64,000 nucleotides of DNA from Cladopsammia gracilis (lineage: Eukaryota; Cnidaria; Anthozoa; Scleractinia; Dendrophylliidae), in assembly GCA_022457155.1 (NCBI GenBank), contig JAJGOT010000526.1, positions 517,001 through 581,000 on the forward strand, read 5' to 3'. A program made the position numbers and the translations under genes. Below, in pieces: positions 1 to 10,964 of the stretch (position 1 is the first letter of the stretch; each line of letters begins with the position of its first letter). Under the pieces are notes generated by a model. It had not been told where the DNA came from, searched no databases, and saw nothing but the letters and a program-made list of their open reading frames with translations.

Positions 1-335
1 AAGTACATCAATGCAAAGACAAGTTAACAGAGCACCAGCACATGACAGCAACGTCATTAGGATGTTATGTTTTCTTGTTCGTTTTACAACATTTTGTTCA
101 TTGTTTAGTTTGTGAAAATACACCGCCATTTTGTCTTCAAACCATGTGGCTTCACTTGGGTAAACTGTTAGGTTTTCAAATATGGAAAGTAGGGTCCAGT
201 TTTCCACAGCAATAATGTAGGCAAACATTTGGCCGCTAAAGGGTCACAAGTGTTAGAAAATTTGGTTTCCTGAACTGGCAGTAAAGGCATGACATTTCTT
301 CAACCTTGACCATTGTTTTTGGTTGATATTACAAC
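1..335. other. No recognisable gene
   Basis: AT-rich non-coding sequence. No open frame, RNA gene or repeat end could be supported here. Confidence 0.5.
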
Positions 336-1681
336 TGAAGGGCCGAGAGCATATCCAGCCTATATGACTTTTTAGGCCTTTTTCACTTTTTCTCTCTCAG
401 GTTTGTCCATTTTTGGCATGTGAACTACAAATTAGTTGCAAAACATTGTTCAGAATTTTTTCTGTTGTTTTTTTCTGTCATTTTTAAGAAAAAAATCAAA
501 GGCTCCTATTGTATCGCAATATTGCGGTAAGCTTCTGTTTTCACATGACGCGGTTCGGTATTTTTTTAAAAATAAAAGCAAGGATTTTTGACAAATGTAA
601 AAAAAAAATAAATCACTTTCGTAATGTCCAGTTCGGAAAAAAAAAAAGATGCTGAGCGTGAATCGAACCCGGAGCTGTCCGAGCGCAAATCCCGGAACCA
701 AACCACTAGACCACCGAGGAACACATGCTCAGTTCAGACTAAGTTTTATTATTTAAAGGTCAAAAAAGGCATCAAAACACGTATCTCAATTTGAAAATCC
801 TTTTAGATCGATTTTAATGTTGCATTAAAGACTCGATCCAAATGCGAAACATCTTTCGGTCGGCCAGCAAGAACTCACTTCGAGCTGCCCAAAGCTGTAT
901 TTCAAGAGCCCGACCACGCACAGCGGGCCCATCTGTCACTGTCGCAAAGCATGCCGGGAAACCTTACAACAAAACTAAAATGGAGTTCCTGCCTGAAAAT
1001 TATTGCAAAATACTATAAGTCTAAAAGCACTTCCGATATCGGGCATTTCGACCACGGCACGGGATTGGAAATGGCCCACAACTCTCAACGCTGCCCCTTT
1101 TCTGATCCGAAGTGATTACAGACTTTCCCGCCGGCTCGTACTTGTCCACCAAAGTCCGTTTTTCACCTTGAGCACTAAATGGTGCTTCAGACCCAAGGAA
1201 GGACAATAAACACGACTCGTTTCTTTGAGAGGTGCAAGAGACTTAAGGATTTCCGGACTTAATGTCTTTCAATCACCGGACGGGCCTCGTACACGTTGGC
1301 TTACACACACGCTACAGAGGCGATGTGTCACCATAGTGAGCTCACGATAGATAAACGAGCCAGGCGTGGTTAAATAATGGTATTTTCGTTTAGTTGTTGG
1401 CACTGGTCAGAAGTATTGCAGTCGCGTATTCTTACGGCCAAACTGCTTTCAAATGGCTTTGAAATTGCGCTCTGAATGTACTGTCAAAGCACTGGAGGGC
1501 CAGAACTCCGCTTTTTTCAGGTGAAATTGGTCAAATTCCTTAGGGTTAGTGCAAATTCGACAAGGGCTTGTGATATTATTCGTTGTATGATAAAATGAGG
1601 CTATTCTGAGCTATTCTGAGCGAGAAAAAATTAAAAAAGGCCTAAAAAGTCATATAGGCTGGATATGCTCTCGGCCCTTCA
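336..1681. mobile_element. Non-autonomous DNA element with ~65-bp TIRs
   Basis: The first ~65 bases (from TGAAGGGCCGAGAGCATATC) return as the reverse complement at 1616-1681 (ending GAGAGCATATCC on the opposite strand, then GGCCCTTCA). The flanks ACAAC (331-335) and ACAAG (1682-1686) could be a decayed target duplication. No transposase is encoded between the ends, and the short open frames inside have no family resemblance. The inner sequence includes a tRNA-like block at 648-720. The superfamily is not assigned. Confidence 0.65.
648..720 (-). ncRNA. tRNA-like sequence (pseudo-tRNA or SINE head)
   Basis: On the - strand there is a pol III A box (TGGTCTAGTGG) and a B box (GGTTCGATTC) at tRNA spacing. 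The anticodon stem can pair (CCGGG/CTCGG) around a 7-nt loop that would read TTG. The acceptor and T stems do not pair, so this is a decayed tRNA or a tRNA-derived SINE head rather than a working gene. Confidence 0.45.
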
Positions 1682-1728
1682 ACAAGTATGTACTGTAACT
1701 GTAATCTTGAAAATATGGGCGGCCGTTA

Positions 1729-2512
1729 CCGCCAAAAATACAAACATTGCAAACGACTTAGAATAAACATGAATGGTTCAATGGTCTTTTGTAAGCCGGT
1801 ATAGATGATCTAGAAATGATATAGTTAAAATGTAATTGGACGTATTGTCTTTGGTGGAATGAAATACTCAACCAATAAATGGTTTAGACAGTTTACAAAC
1901 CGTATAGTCGCCGTTGTCGAAACTGTACAATATAGACACAAATGATCAAGTCTAAATGTAAATAATAGTTCAGCTTCTGTTTGTAAAACCGCACAGACTA
2001 AGTAGAATTGGTGAAAGTAAATGAAAACCGGTCTAGTGTCCAATGTTAAAACGACAAAGTGAAGTCTCAAATGGTTCAGCGTCATGTGAGATGATTTAGA
2101 ACAATACCAAACGGTCTAACGTAGTGTGAAATGGTTTATCCTACCGACAAATGGTTAATCGTAATTTGAAATGGTTTAACGTAACATCAAATGGTTTAGC
2201 GTAATGTGAAATTATTTGGTACAATACCAAACGGTCTAACGTAGTGTGAAATGGTTTAACCTACCCACAAATGGTTAATCGTGATTTGAAATGGTTTAAC
2301 GTAACATCAAATGGTTTAGCGTAATGTGAAATAGTTCAGCGTAATGTGCAATAGTTCAGCGTAATGTCAAATGGTTTAGTGTGACACCAAATGGTTTTGC
2401 GTAATGTCAAATGGTTTAGCGTGACACCAAATGGTTTAGCGTAATGTCAAATGGTTTAGTGTTACATCAAATGATTCGCGCCGAGACCGCCAAAAATACA
2501 AACATGAATTGG
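1729..2512. repeat. ~20-bp minisatellite (AAATGGTTTAGCGTAATGTC)
   Basis: Many imperfect copies of a ~20-bp unit such as AAATGGTTTAGCGTAATGTC run from about 1770 to 2475. A ~125-bp higher-order unit is seen twice (about 2095-2220 and 2218-2340, both starting at ACAATACCAAACGGTCTAAC). The array is bracketed by two direct copies of CCGCCAAAAATACAAACAT (about 1730 and 2488). No coding frame is kept. Confidence 0.8.
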
Positions 2513-2529
2513 AACAGCCTGCACTGAAA

Positions 2530-4568
2530 ATCTATGTGGGGTATGACGTCAACTAGTCTGGAATTTGGCGCGAAAATACTCACGTGCTATGTGCAGTCTA
2601 CACGGCGAACTCGCACACGACGAAATTACAAGCTTCACGGCCTTCACTTCGTCTTCTATCATCGGCTTTATAAAAGAAAATCATCCGGTAAGTTTCCCTT
2701 TTACCTGATTTTATTTCTCTTAGCCAATTATTATTATTCTGCGACAAATGGTACTCAGTGATGTTTATTGCTACACTGGAGGGGACATTGGCACAGATAA
2801 ATGATGTTCTGTGCGGCCTGTCAATAATGTTTATTCGGTTTTTTAGCAAAACTGAACTTCATCTTCGAACGATGCCGCTTTTCTTCTTGTTGTAGCCTTC
2901 AACTAGCGCCAAACATTTCATGCACAACGGAATAATTTCATATTATTCCGCTAGACATTCACTTATGGGAGCAACTGATGGGGTTCATCATAGAACCGAA
3001 ACTCGAGTCTAAAGAATACAAGTAATCACTAGGAGGGGGGTGAATAGGAATAGGTTCGCGGATTGGCGGATTTGGCCTTGAAAAGCGCACGGATTGCGGA
3101 TTTTAGCGATAAATTAAGCGGATTCGCGGATAATAATAAATAAATATAAACTTTATAAAATACATCAACGATAACAAAAGATCGAGGACAAATGTCTAAC
3201 GACGAAATTACCGTGGATCGCGGATCACGCGACAATTTTGGCCCGGGTTCTGGACTTTGTCTCTCTAGAAGTTCGGATTGTGGATCTGATCATTAATTTT
3301 TTGGTCGGCCTTGGACGGTATGTTAGTGTTTTGTCGACTATTTTTTCCGGCAGTTTCACCAGCAAAGGCAGAAAACTTCGAATAAAAATACTGCACAAGA
3401 AAAACAAAACAAATATTAAATATACCCATGTACAGTATTAATATTTATACTGTAGAAAGTTTTAAAGTAATGCGGATTCCAATTTGAACGAAAATAACGT
3501 CGGTTCGACGGATCGGGCCAAAAAATAGCACGGATCGGCGGATTTGCATACCCCTATTCACCCCCTCCACTAACATCTGCCTTTGCTGGTGCTGGAAAAA
3601 ATAGTCGACAAAACACCAACATACCGTCCAAGGCCGACCAAAAAATTAATGATCAGATCCACGATCCGAACTTCTAGATAGACAAAGTCCGGAATCCGGG
3701 CCAAAATTTTCGTCTGATCCGCGATCCACGGTAATTTCGTCGTTAGACATTTGTCCTCGATCTTTTGTTATCGTTGATGTATTTTATATATGTTTCTATA
3801 TCTTAATCTTTTATACATGTACAGTTTCAGATTTTTAGCTATGTTTCTTATAGATTGAGTTAGTTTAATTCTCAATTTTGTTTTAGTTAGGTGTCCCCTA
3901 TTAGCTGAGGGTTTCCCCTCTGCTAGATATTTTATTGACACGTTAATAAAGTTTATTATTTATTTATTATTATCCGCGAATCCGCTTAATTTATCGCTAA
4001 AATCCGCAATTCGTGCGCTTTTCAAGGCCAAATCTGCCAATCCGCGAACCTATTCCTATTCACCCCCCTCCTAGTGATTACTTGTATTCTTTAGACTCGA
4101 GTTTCGGTTCTATGATGAACCTCATCAGTTGCTCCCATAAGTGAATGTCTAGCGGAATAATATGAAATTATTCCGTTGTACATGAAATGTTTGGCGCTAG
4201 TTGAAGGCTAGAAAGAAAATAAGCGGCATCGTTCGAAGGTGAAGTTCAGTTTTGCTAAAAAACCGAATAAACATTATTGACAGGCCGCACAGAACATCAT
4301 TTATCAGTGCCAATGTCCCCTCCAGTGTAGCAATAAACATCACTGAGTACCATTTGTCGCAGAATAATAATAATTGGCTAAGAGAAATAAAATCAGGTAA
4401 AAGGGAAACTTACCGGATGATTTTCTTTTATAAAGCCGACGATAGAAGACGAAGTGAAGGCCGTGAAGCTTGTAATTCGTCGTGTGCGAGTTCGCCGTGT
4501 AGACTGCACATAGCACGTGAGTATTTTCGCGCCAAATTCCAGACTAGTTGACGTCATACCCCACATAG
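2530..4568. repeat. 2-kb foldback (long inverted repeat) element
   Basis: The two halves are reverse complements. The left begins ATCTATGTGGGGTATGACG and the right ends CGTCATACCCCACATAGAT. Arms run about 2530-3372 and 3570-4568. The right arm carries ~160 bp (about 3790-3948) absent from the left; it contains GTGTCCCCTATTAGC and a TTATT-rich tail, like the LINE 3' ends near 47.2 and 47.8 kb. Part of that tail is also in the left arm, so the left arm probably lost the segment. Mirror-image open frames at 2598-2849 and 4252-4551 are a by-product of the symmetry. No transposase is seen. Confidence 0.8.
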
Positions 4569-5922
4569 ATTAGATCATTTCACTTCTCAGTGTTTTCTCT
4601 TTGTTTTGAAATTCATTAACAACAATAGGTGAGACGTGACGCTCTGATGATTTAAACGTGAGATATTTCACATGTTAGAATCCATCACAAGTCGGCTGTG
4701 AACGCCGCTTCTGGAACAGTGCTTAAAATGCAAACTGTTAAAGAATTACAGTATGGCCGACCAGCAAAACTTCTTCCTGTTTCAAACGACTAGTTCTTCT
4801 AGATATAACAAAATAACTTTCGCACTAAAAGGTGCAACAAGGAAGAACAATTTCTTCACGGTAGATTTTGATCACGTGCTAGGCAATGAGATCTGCTAAC
4901 AGATCGAATTTCATTTGAACACTAAAGAATTATTTTGAACGGCTCGCGCGCAGTGAACGGCTGAAACCAGTGAAACAGAACAAAAATTTCGAACGGCTGG
5001 TTGTGAACGGCTATGGAAAAATTTCAAATGGAGTGAGTTTTCTGTTAGAAAGCGAACAAAACCAAAATAGGTCACATTGTGTAGACAAGCGGCCACAAGC
5101 GCCAGTGCATTAGTCACACAAAATTTGTGTGTAAAATTCTTTCCGAACTTCATGTTTACCAATTGTGAAGATAAATGTTGAATGAAACTAAATATGATAA
5201 TCGATGTCAGACAGCGGGGAAAGGTACATGTATGTGGCAGAAGACAAATTTAGCAAATTTTGAAGTAATGTCAGGAAAAAGTGCACGAATTTGCATATGT
5301 CAAAAAGGTAATTTGAAACCTAAATACAGACTATGCGCTTCCATGAATTCTGTTTTCATTGCAGTTTCGCTCGCCAAATTACAAGTGAGCTTTTCCAAAC
5401 TCTACTGGCATTAAATAATTATAATCCTTGCACCCGCACTTCACCGTCTTCGCGTGTTCCACTTTACACTGAACTGCCGTACAATGCAGATTTTCAATAC
5501 GCCTAATACAATAACGCCCAAGTGTATATGCTCCCATGGCGTCTTGTTAGTCTTATCAGATTTTGTATAATAAGCACATAATAGTTCGTTCGAAAGCCCC
5601 AAAAAGTTTCTTATGCGCAATCCGATTTAAAGTTCTTTATTTTGTTGGCGCTGGCTGATTACGGCCAGTTTCCCTCGGTTTAAAACTGCAATTCCACTGC
5701 CGGTGGGATGGTACAGTCGATCGATTATAAAATCAATGTATGAAGTCAATAAATCAACGCGTATAAAAACTTGAGTGTATGGTGTAAACTTCCGCTATCT
5801 TTGCTACAAATGTATGAAGCCAGAAAAGGCGATAAATATGAAGATTCTTGTTTTCATTCTCCGTTCCTGTGAACGTAGACGATTCAACAGAACAACTTGA
5901 TATCGCTTTTATCACGATGTCG
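4569..5922. other. No recognisable gene
   Basis: Unique-looking sequence between the foldback and the Polinton. Only short open frames without family resemblance. It is the left insertion flank of the Polinton. Confidence 0.5.
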
Positions 5923-5927
5923 TATGT
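5923..5927. repeat. Polinton target duplication, left (TATGT)
   Basis: TATGT sits directly outside the AGTAGT end and is repeated directly outside the ACTACT end at 21043-21047. Six-base duplications are usual for Polintons. Taking six bases gives GTATGT and TTATGT, one mismatch, so the site has one substitution or the boundary is shifted by one. Confidence 0.7.
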
Positions 5928-6192
5928 AGTAGTATAGGGGGTTGGTGATCCGGGCTCAGCTCCAAAGGCCCGAAAAACCGCTTATTTTGAGAACTCCAGA
6001 ACACCTAAGTTTCCATGCTGCCCCAGGGCTCATTGCATTCGCCCTGGGGCATGGAAACTTAGGTGTTCTGGAGTTCTCAAAATAAGCGGTTTTTCGGGCC
6101 TTTGGAGCTGAGCCCGGATGCACCAACCCCCTATACTACACATGGCTTGTGAATGCTGACCTGGCACAGACAGACCGCCAATTGAAGAAACC
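5928..6192. repeat. Left terminal inverted repeat
   Basis: Besides the palindrome, the stretch through ACATGGCTTGTGAATGCTGA and GACAGACCGCCAATTG matches the right end (20779-21042) with few mismatches. Similarity resumes with CCCCCGCATATACCA and CCACATGGCAATG at 6197-6225, matching 20460-20495 in reverse, so the ancestral TIR reached the first codons of PolB. The right copy is split by a ~270-bp insert. Confidence 0.88.
5929..6139. repeat. Left terminal palindrome (hairpin-forming, 211 bp)
   Basis: GTAGTATAGGGGGTTGG at the outer edge pairs with CCAACCCCCTATACTAC at the inner edge, and complementarity continues inward for about 100 bp per arm. At the centre GCCCCAGGGC and GCCCTGGGGC flank an 11-nt loop, TCATTGCATTC. 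The fold is broken only by two 2-nt bulges (GC in GATGCACC of the inner arm; CT before GCCCCAGGGC). It is an almost full-length hairpin at the very tip of the element. The right end holds the same structure in mirror orientation. Confidence 0.92.
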
Positions 6193-6216
6193 CCACCCCC
6201 GCATATACCAGCCCAC

Positions 6217-9200
6217 ATGGCAATGACACAGAGATCCGATACGAGATCAGCAATTGGAGAACATGAAACCCCTGTATATAACATGGAGGCTCAACGTCTT
6301 GACTTCAACCCAAGGAACTACGATTACTTCGGTAGTTGGCTGCATGGTTATAAGATGAATGTCCCCGATAATTACCCAATCAAGGATCTGAATTTATTCT
6401 TCATAACTAATAAGGCGGCCATTCTCCAGAGAATTGCACGCGAAGTCACAGAGCTTGGCGGAGTGAAGGCCACTTTGTCCTTCGATGTTCACTTTTCAAT
6501 GGAAGGTAATTACGGACGGCGAGAAATGAATCACTTCTTTTGGAACGTTAAACCACTGATTGTGACACATATCTACAAGCTGCGAGAGGAAGGATTCCTG
6601 GAAGACACTGTGAATGGTTTTAAGGAAGAGATTGCTAGATGGCAGCAATTGGGTTCTGGTTGGGTGGTTGATAAAATCAAAACTGTTTACCTTGAGTTTG
6701 GGGTTTACAAGCCTCTACGAGGCGGCACATTTATCCCAACACCAGCAAAACTCAGGTCGAAGCAGGCAATCATCAATGTAAAGAACAGAGACAACCAGTG
6801 TCTCCGCTGGGCACTGCGATCGGCATTGTTCCCTGCCGAGGTGAATTCAGACAGACCAGGAAGTTATCCCATTGATGATGACCTAGACTGCACTGGAGTT
6901 GATTTTCCAACGCCATTGAGCCAGATTTCTAAGATTGAACGCCAAAACAACCTTGCAATCAACGTTTATGGCTGGAAAAACAACAAGGTGGCTGTAATCA
7001 GAGTCAGTGAGCAAGGGGATCCCAATCTGCGAAGGATTAATCTGATGTTGCTCACAGACATACACACTTCGCATTATTGTTACATCAAGAGCATGAGCAG
7101 ACTTCTACACAGTGAGTTCAATGTTGGACGTCGCATGCATCACTGTGACAGGTGTCTCCAACCCTTCTCTTCAGAAAGGGTTCTCACCGATCATCTCTTC
7201 TATTGTAGGGGAGTCAAAGGCAGGCCGGCACGAGTTGAAATGCCCAAAGAAGGCGAAAACTTCCTCCACTTTGAGAACTTTCAGAACCAGATGAAGAAGC
7301 CTTGGGTTATTTATGCTGACTTCGAAAGCATTGTCGAGAAAGTCCATGGATGCATACCAGACCCCCAACAGAGCAGCACAACTACGACATCCATACACAA
7401 ACCCTGCGGGTTCTGCATGTTAGCTGTTCGCTCTGATGAGGAGACAAAGGGCCCTTACCTATACAGAGGAGAGGATGCGGGGCCGGTCTTTCTTAACAGC
7501 CTTCAGCAGCTGGAAGCAGAGATCAGATACGAACTGCAAGACAAGACACCACTCTCAATGACGGGAAAGGAATGGGCAGAATTCAACCGCGCAACTGACT
7601 GCCACATCTGTAACAAGTCTCTCACCAAGAGGAACCATAGGGACGCTGTTGCGGTCTATGATCCAAACACCGGAGAATACATGGGCCTTATTCATCGCTT
7701 CACCAATAAATGTTACCAAAGGGCATTCAAAACTTACATCCGTGGCGAGAATGGTGAATTAGAAGAGTTCCCATTTGTTGGGCCAAGAAACAAATGGCAG
7801 CCCGCCGCCATGGACAAACTCTTATTCGAACAGGTCGACTGTCTTTTCTGCGGGGAGTCTCTAATACAAGACTCTGTTCGAGACGCAGTCAAAGATCATT
7901 GCCACATCACAGGCAAATATCGGGGTGCGGCTCATAGTTTTTGCAACATCAACTATTTCCGAACCAACCCGAAAACGGAAATAATCCCCGTAATCTTTCA
8001 CAACTTGAGGGGTTATGATGCGCACCATATTATGGACGGAATTGCAAACACTCACTCCGAGTTGAAATGCATCCCCAACAACATGGAGAAATACATCTCT
8101 TTCTCCCTCGGTAAGCTGAGGTTCATTGACAGCTTGCAGTTCATGCAGTCAAGCCTCAGTGTCCTGGTTGAAGCAAACAAGCCAGAGTCCTTCACAATCA
8201 CGGCAAGCTATATGGAGAACCAAGCCAAACGCAGCCTTCTCCTGCAAAAAGGGATTTACCCATACGAATACATGGACTCATGGGCTCGATTCGAGGAGAC
8301 CTCTCTCCCGCCGAAGGATGCCTTCTACAGCGAGCTCAAGAAGGAGGGCATCACAGATGATGAATACGCACACGCGCAAAAAGTGTGGGAGGTATTTGGA
8401 TGTAAGACTCTTGGAGATTACCACGATCTCTACCTCTTGACAGATGTGCTTCTTCTGGCTGATGTTTTCGAGAACTTCAGAAAAACATGTCTACAACATT
8501 ACAAGCTTGACCCGGCACATTATTACACAAGCCCTGGCCTCTCATGGGACGCCCTTCTCAGGTATACGGACATTAACCTGGAGCTGCTCACAGATGTTGA
8601 CATGCATCTCTTTGTTGAAAGAGGCTTGCGAGGTGGTATATCCATGGAGAGCAGGCGGTACTGCAAGGCTAACAACCCCTATCTTCACGATCACAACCCC
8701 AACGAAGAGTCAAGTTACATCATGTATCTAGACGCGAACAATCTCTATGGATGGGCCATGAGTCAGCCTCTCCCAGTTGGCAACTTCGCATGGTGCCCTG
8801 TCTTTCCAACACAACACCAGATCAGGAAGTGGAGGCCAAACAGAAAGATCGGTTATATCCTCGAGGTTGATCTTGAGTACCCCGAGGAGCTGCACGATGA
8901 GCACAACGCTTATCCTCTTGCCCCAGAAAGTCAGGCTGTCCCAAAGGCATGGATGTCTCCATATCAAAGGGCCTTGGCAGAGGGGCAGTCAGAAGACAAG
9001 ACACAGAAGCTACTCCTTACCCTAAACAAGAAATCTCGGTATGTGTTGCATTACAGAAATCTCCAGCAGTACCTGGATCTGGGAATGAAGTTGACGAAAA
9101 TTCACAAAATGCTTAAGTTCGAGCAGAGGGCTTGGATGGAGCCTTACATCTCCCTGAACACCGAGCTCAGAAAGAAGGCCACTTCCGATTTTGAGAAGAA

Positions 9201-9996
9201 CTTCTTCAAGCTCATGAACAACTCAGTCTTCGGTAAGACAATGGAGAACCTCAGAAATCGAATCGACATGAAGCTTGTCCGATCGCACGAGCACGACAAG
9301 ATTAGAAAGCTTATCGCAAGCCCGCTGTTTTCCAGAGCAACAGTCTTTGGAGCTAACATGGCGGGGATCCAGATGCACAAGGAGAAAATCCTCTTCAACC
9401 GCCCAGTCTACACAGGCATGTGCATCCTTGATCTTTCCAAAACACTGATGTATGACTTCTATTACAAACATCTCAAGATGAAATATGGTCCACGCGTAGA
9501 CCTGCTTTACACAGACACAGACTCTCTACTCCTCGAGATCAAGACGGATGATGTTTACAAAGACATGGAGAACCTTCGGGATGAACTCTACGACACAAGT
9601 GATTATCCCAAGGACCATCCACTCCACAGCCAGCTTAACAAGAAGGTCATCGGTAAGATGAAGGACGAGTGCGCAGGTAAGCTGATCTCAGAGTCTGTGT
9701 GTCTCCGCTCGAAGATGTACTCTATCTTACTAGAGGACGACAAAAACATTAAGAAAGCAAAGGGTACCACCAAGGTTGTCACAAAGAAAGAGATTACCCA
9801 CCAGAATTACAAGGAAGCTCTCTTCGGCCGGCTAACCTTCAAGCATGGGATGGACAGGCTCCGAAGCAAAGGCCACCAGATCTATGGCGTGCATCTAAAC
9901 AAGACAACGCTCTCTCCCTTTGATTCAAAGCGCTGGATAAAAGACGATGGTGTCCATACGCTTGCATATGGTCACAAAGATACCGGAGGCAACTGA
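6217..9996 (+). CDS. POLB: Protein-primed family B DNA polymerase
   Basis: A 1259-aa polymerase expected to copy the linear element from its ends using a protein primer. Seen in the sequence: exonuclease motifs YADFES (D368, E370) and NLRGYDAHH (D601); polymerase motif A YLDANNLYGW (D839), motif B NNSVFGKTMEN (K1007) and motif C YTDTDS (D1100, D1102). Three Cys/His clusters lie between the N-terminal region and the exonuclease core: C310-C313-H326-C330, C462/C465, and C542/C545 with DHCH at 560-563, the last HNH-like. All catalytic residues are present and the frame is unbroken. ATG 6217 follows a GCATATACC box; the next Met is codon 23. Codons 1-12 lie in the old TIR and resemble an open stretch at the opposite end. 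The 3' end overlaps the integrase tail to tail by 25 bp. The terminal-protein region, if fused, would be in the unassigned first 300 residues. Confidence 0.96.
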   Translation: MAMTQRSDTRSAIGEHETPVYNMEAQRLDFNPRNYDYFGSWLHGYKMNVPDNYPIKDLNLFFITNKAAILQRIAREVTELGGVKATLSFDVHFSMEGNYGRREMNHFFWNVKPLIVTHIYKLREEGFLEDTVNGFKEEIARWQQLGSGWVVDKIKTVYLEFGVYKPLRGGTFIPTPAKLRSKQAIINVKNRDNQCLRWALRSALFPAEVNSDRPGSYPIDDDLDCTGVDFPTPLSQISKIERQNNLAINVYGWKNNKVAVIRVSEQGDPNLRRINLMLLTDIHTSHYCYIKSMSRLLHSEFNVGRRMHHCDRCLQPFSSERVLTDHLFYCRGVKGRPARVEMPKEGENFLHFENFQNQMKKPWVIYADFESIVEKVHGCIPDPQQSSTTTTSIHKPCGFCMLAVRSDEETKGPYLYRGEDAGPVFLNSLQQLEAEIRYELQDKTPLSMTGKEWAEFNRATDCHICNKSLTKRNHRDAVAVYDPNTGEYMGLIHRFTNKCYQRAFKTYIRGENGELEEFPFVGPRNKWQPAAMDKLLFEQVDCLFCGESLIQDSVRDAVKDHCHITGKYRGAAHSFCNINYFRTNPKTEIIPVIFHNLRGYDAHHIMDGIANTHSELKCIPNNMEKYISFSLGKLRFIDSLQFMQSSLSVLVEANKPESFTITASYMENQAKRSLLLQKGIYPYEYMDSWARFEETSLPPKDAFYSELKKEGITDDEYAHAQKVWEVFGCKTLGDYHDLYLLTDVLLLADVFENFRKTCLQHYKLDPAHYYTSPGLSWDALLRYTDINLELLTDVDMHLFVERGLRGGISMESRRYCKANNPYLHDHNPNEESSYIMYLDANNLYGWAMSQPLPVGNFAWCPVFPTQHQIRKWRPNRKIGYILEVDLEYPEELHDEHNAYPLAPESQAVPKAWMSPYQRALAEGQSEDKTQKLLLTLNKKSRYVLHYRNLQQYLDLGMKLTKIHKMLKFEQRAWMEPYISLNTELRKKATSDFEKNFFKLMNNSVFGKTMENLRNRIDMKLVRSHEHDKIRKLIASPLFSRATVFGANMAGIQMHKEKILFNRPVYTGMCILDLSKTLMYDFYYKHLKMKYGPRVDLLYTDTDSLLLEIKTDDVYKDMENLRDELYDTSDYPKDHPLHSQLNKKVIGKMKDECAGKLISESVCLRSKMYSILLEDDKNIKKAKGTTKVVTKKEITHQNYKEALFGRLTFKHGMDRLRSKGHQIYGVHLNKTTLSPFDSKRWIKDDGVHTLAYGHKDTGGN

Positions 9997-10961
9997 GTGC
10001 CCGGTGGCACAACCATCAACTCCTCACGCACAAATCCCCGTTTGGGCCCGTCGTACAGATAATAGACGGCCGGCGCATCTGGCTTGGTGACAATCCTTTG
10101 TATTTGGTAGACTTTCAAAGACCAGATCGGATCAGTTGCCCGCCGACTACCCCCCTCAAGCTCACCGGGGTAATACAGATATCTCAAATTGACTCCATGA
10201 GGGAGCTTCTTTTCATTCACCCCAACTGGTCTCAAATATGGTGTCGCTGGCTTTGCTGAGGTTGCTTTCTCTTTTATCGCTTGCGCGGGCTTCTTGCCAG
10301 TGAGTTGAGTCACTTCATTGTTCAAGGCCGAGATAACATCTGGCAATCTTTTAACCCAAGCGGTCGAACGGCCAGAGGGCAGATTCATCTCAACTGCGTA
10401 CTGGTAACCAAACAATCGTTCAGCCAGGGTTCTGTTGAATCTTTCAACAATCCCTTGGTCTCTGTGGATATCAACACGTCCACGACGAATGGTTGTTTTA
10501 TGAGCCCCAGTCTCTTTAGTCACAGCTCCCATAAACTCTGTTCCCGGATCGACTTGCAACAGTTGTGGCCATTTCAAAGGCCCACGCCTATATACCCGAG
10601 CCAACGCCTTAGAAACTTCATCAGACTCTTTCGAAGTCAATGGCTCTGCTGCTTTGTAACGGCTAGCCACATCAACAACTGTCAAAGCATATTTGTAAAC
10701 CTTTCGCCCATGGGGCAGTTTGTCGTGTGGCAAAAAAAGTAGATCTGCTTGATGCACTGCATTAGGGGTTTGAACATCAAACTTGGGTCGAGGGATGTGG
10801 CGTGGTGCGGGGAGATATACTTGCCAAAGGGCTTGTTTGACGAGCCATTTCTTTGCCACATCCTCTGAGACCTTGGCTGCTGCAGCTAGCTTTTTGACAG
10901 CTGCAAGGCCTTTCCAGTAGCCTTTAGGACTGTAATAGATCTTTGAGAGTTTGGCCTCCAT
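9972..10961 (-). CDS. INT: Retrovirus-type (rve) integrase
   Basis: 329 aa; joins the element to host DNA. The catalytic triad is visible: D73 (VHQADLLF), D138 (QVDPGTEFMG) and E173 (DQGIVERFNRTL), with 34 residues between the last two, typical of retroviral and Polinton integrases. The N-terminal ~50 residues are helical and basic. The C-terminal part (about 270-329, IWSLKVYQIQRIV then GFVREELMVV) is a small beta domain like the chromo/SH3 tails of this family. There is no internal stop. ATG 10961 is 3 nt from the stop of the 102-aa gene upstream, and a TATAATAT box overlaps that stop. The 3' end overlaps the polB 3' end. Confidence 0.95.
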   Translation of the reverse strand: MEAKLSKIYYSPKGYWKGLAAVKKLAAAAKVSEDVAKKWLVKQALWQVYLPAPRHIPRPKFDVQTPNAVHQADLLFLPHDKLPHGRKVYKYALTVVDVASRYKAAEPLTSKESDEVSKALARVYRRGPLKWPQLLQVDPGTEFMGAVTKETGAHKTTIRRGRVDIHRDQGIVERFNRTLAERLFGYQYAVEMNLPSGRSTAWVKRLPDVISALNNEVTQLTGKKPAQAIKEKATSAKPATPYLRPVGVNEKKLPHGVNLRYLYYPGELEGGSRRATDPIWSLKVYQIQRIVTKPDAPAVYYLYDGPKRGFVREELMVVPPGTQLPPVSL

Positions 10962-10964
10962 ATA

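Noticed and set aside
648..720. Functional tRNA gene (TTG anticodon)
   Set aside because: Acceptor and T stems do not pair, so called only a tRNA-like sequence.
2598..2849. Open frame on - strand, with a copy on + at 4252-4551
   Set aside because: The two are the same frame in the two arms of the foldback. No family resemblance, and the frame is explained by the inverted duplication.
5929..6139. Parvovirus insertion suggested by hairpin ends
   Set aside because: No parvoviral replicase or capsid gene lies between the ends, and the element encodes a complete Polinton gene set. Only the end structure resembles parvoviruses.
8728..8967. Antisense open frames in PolB
   Set aside because: Shadows of the long polymerase frame with no motif or promoter.
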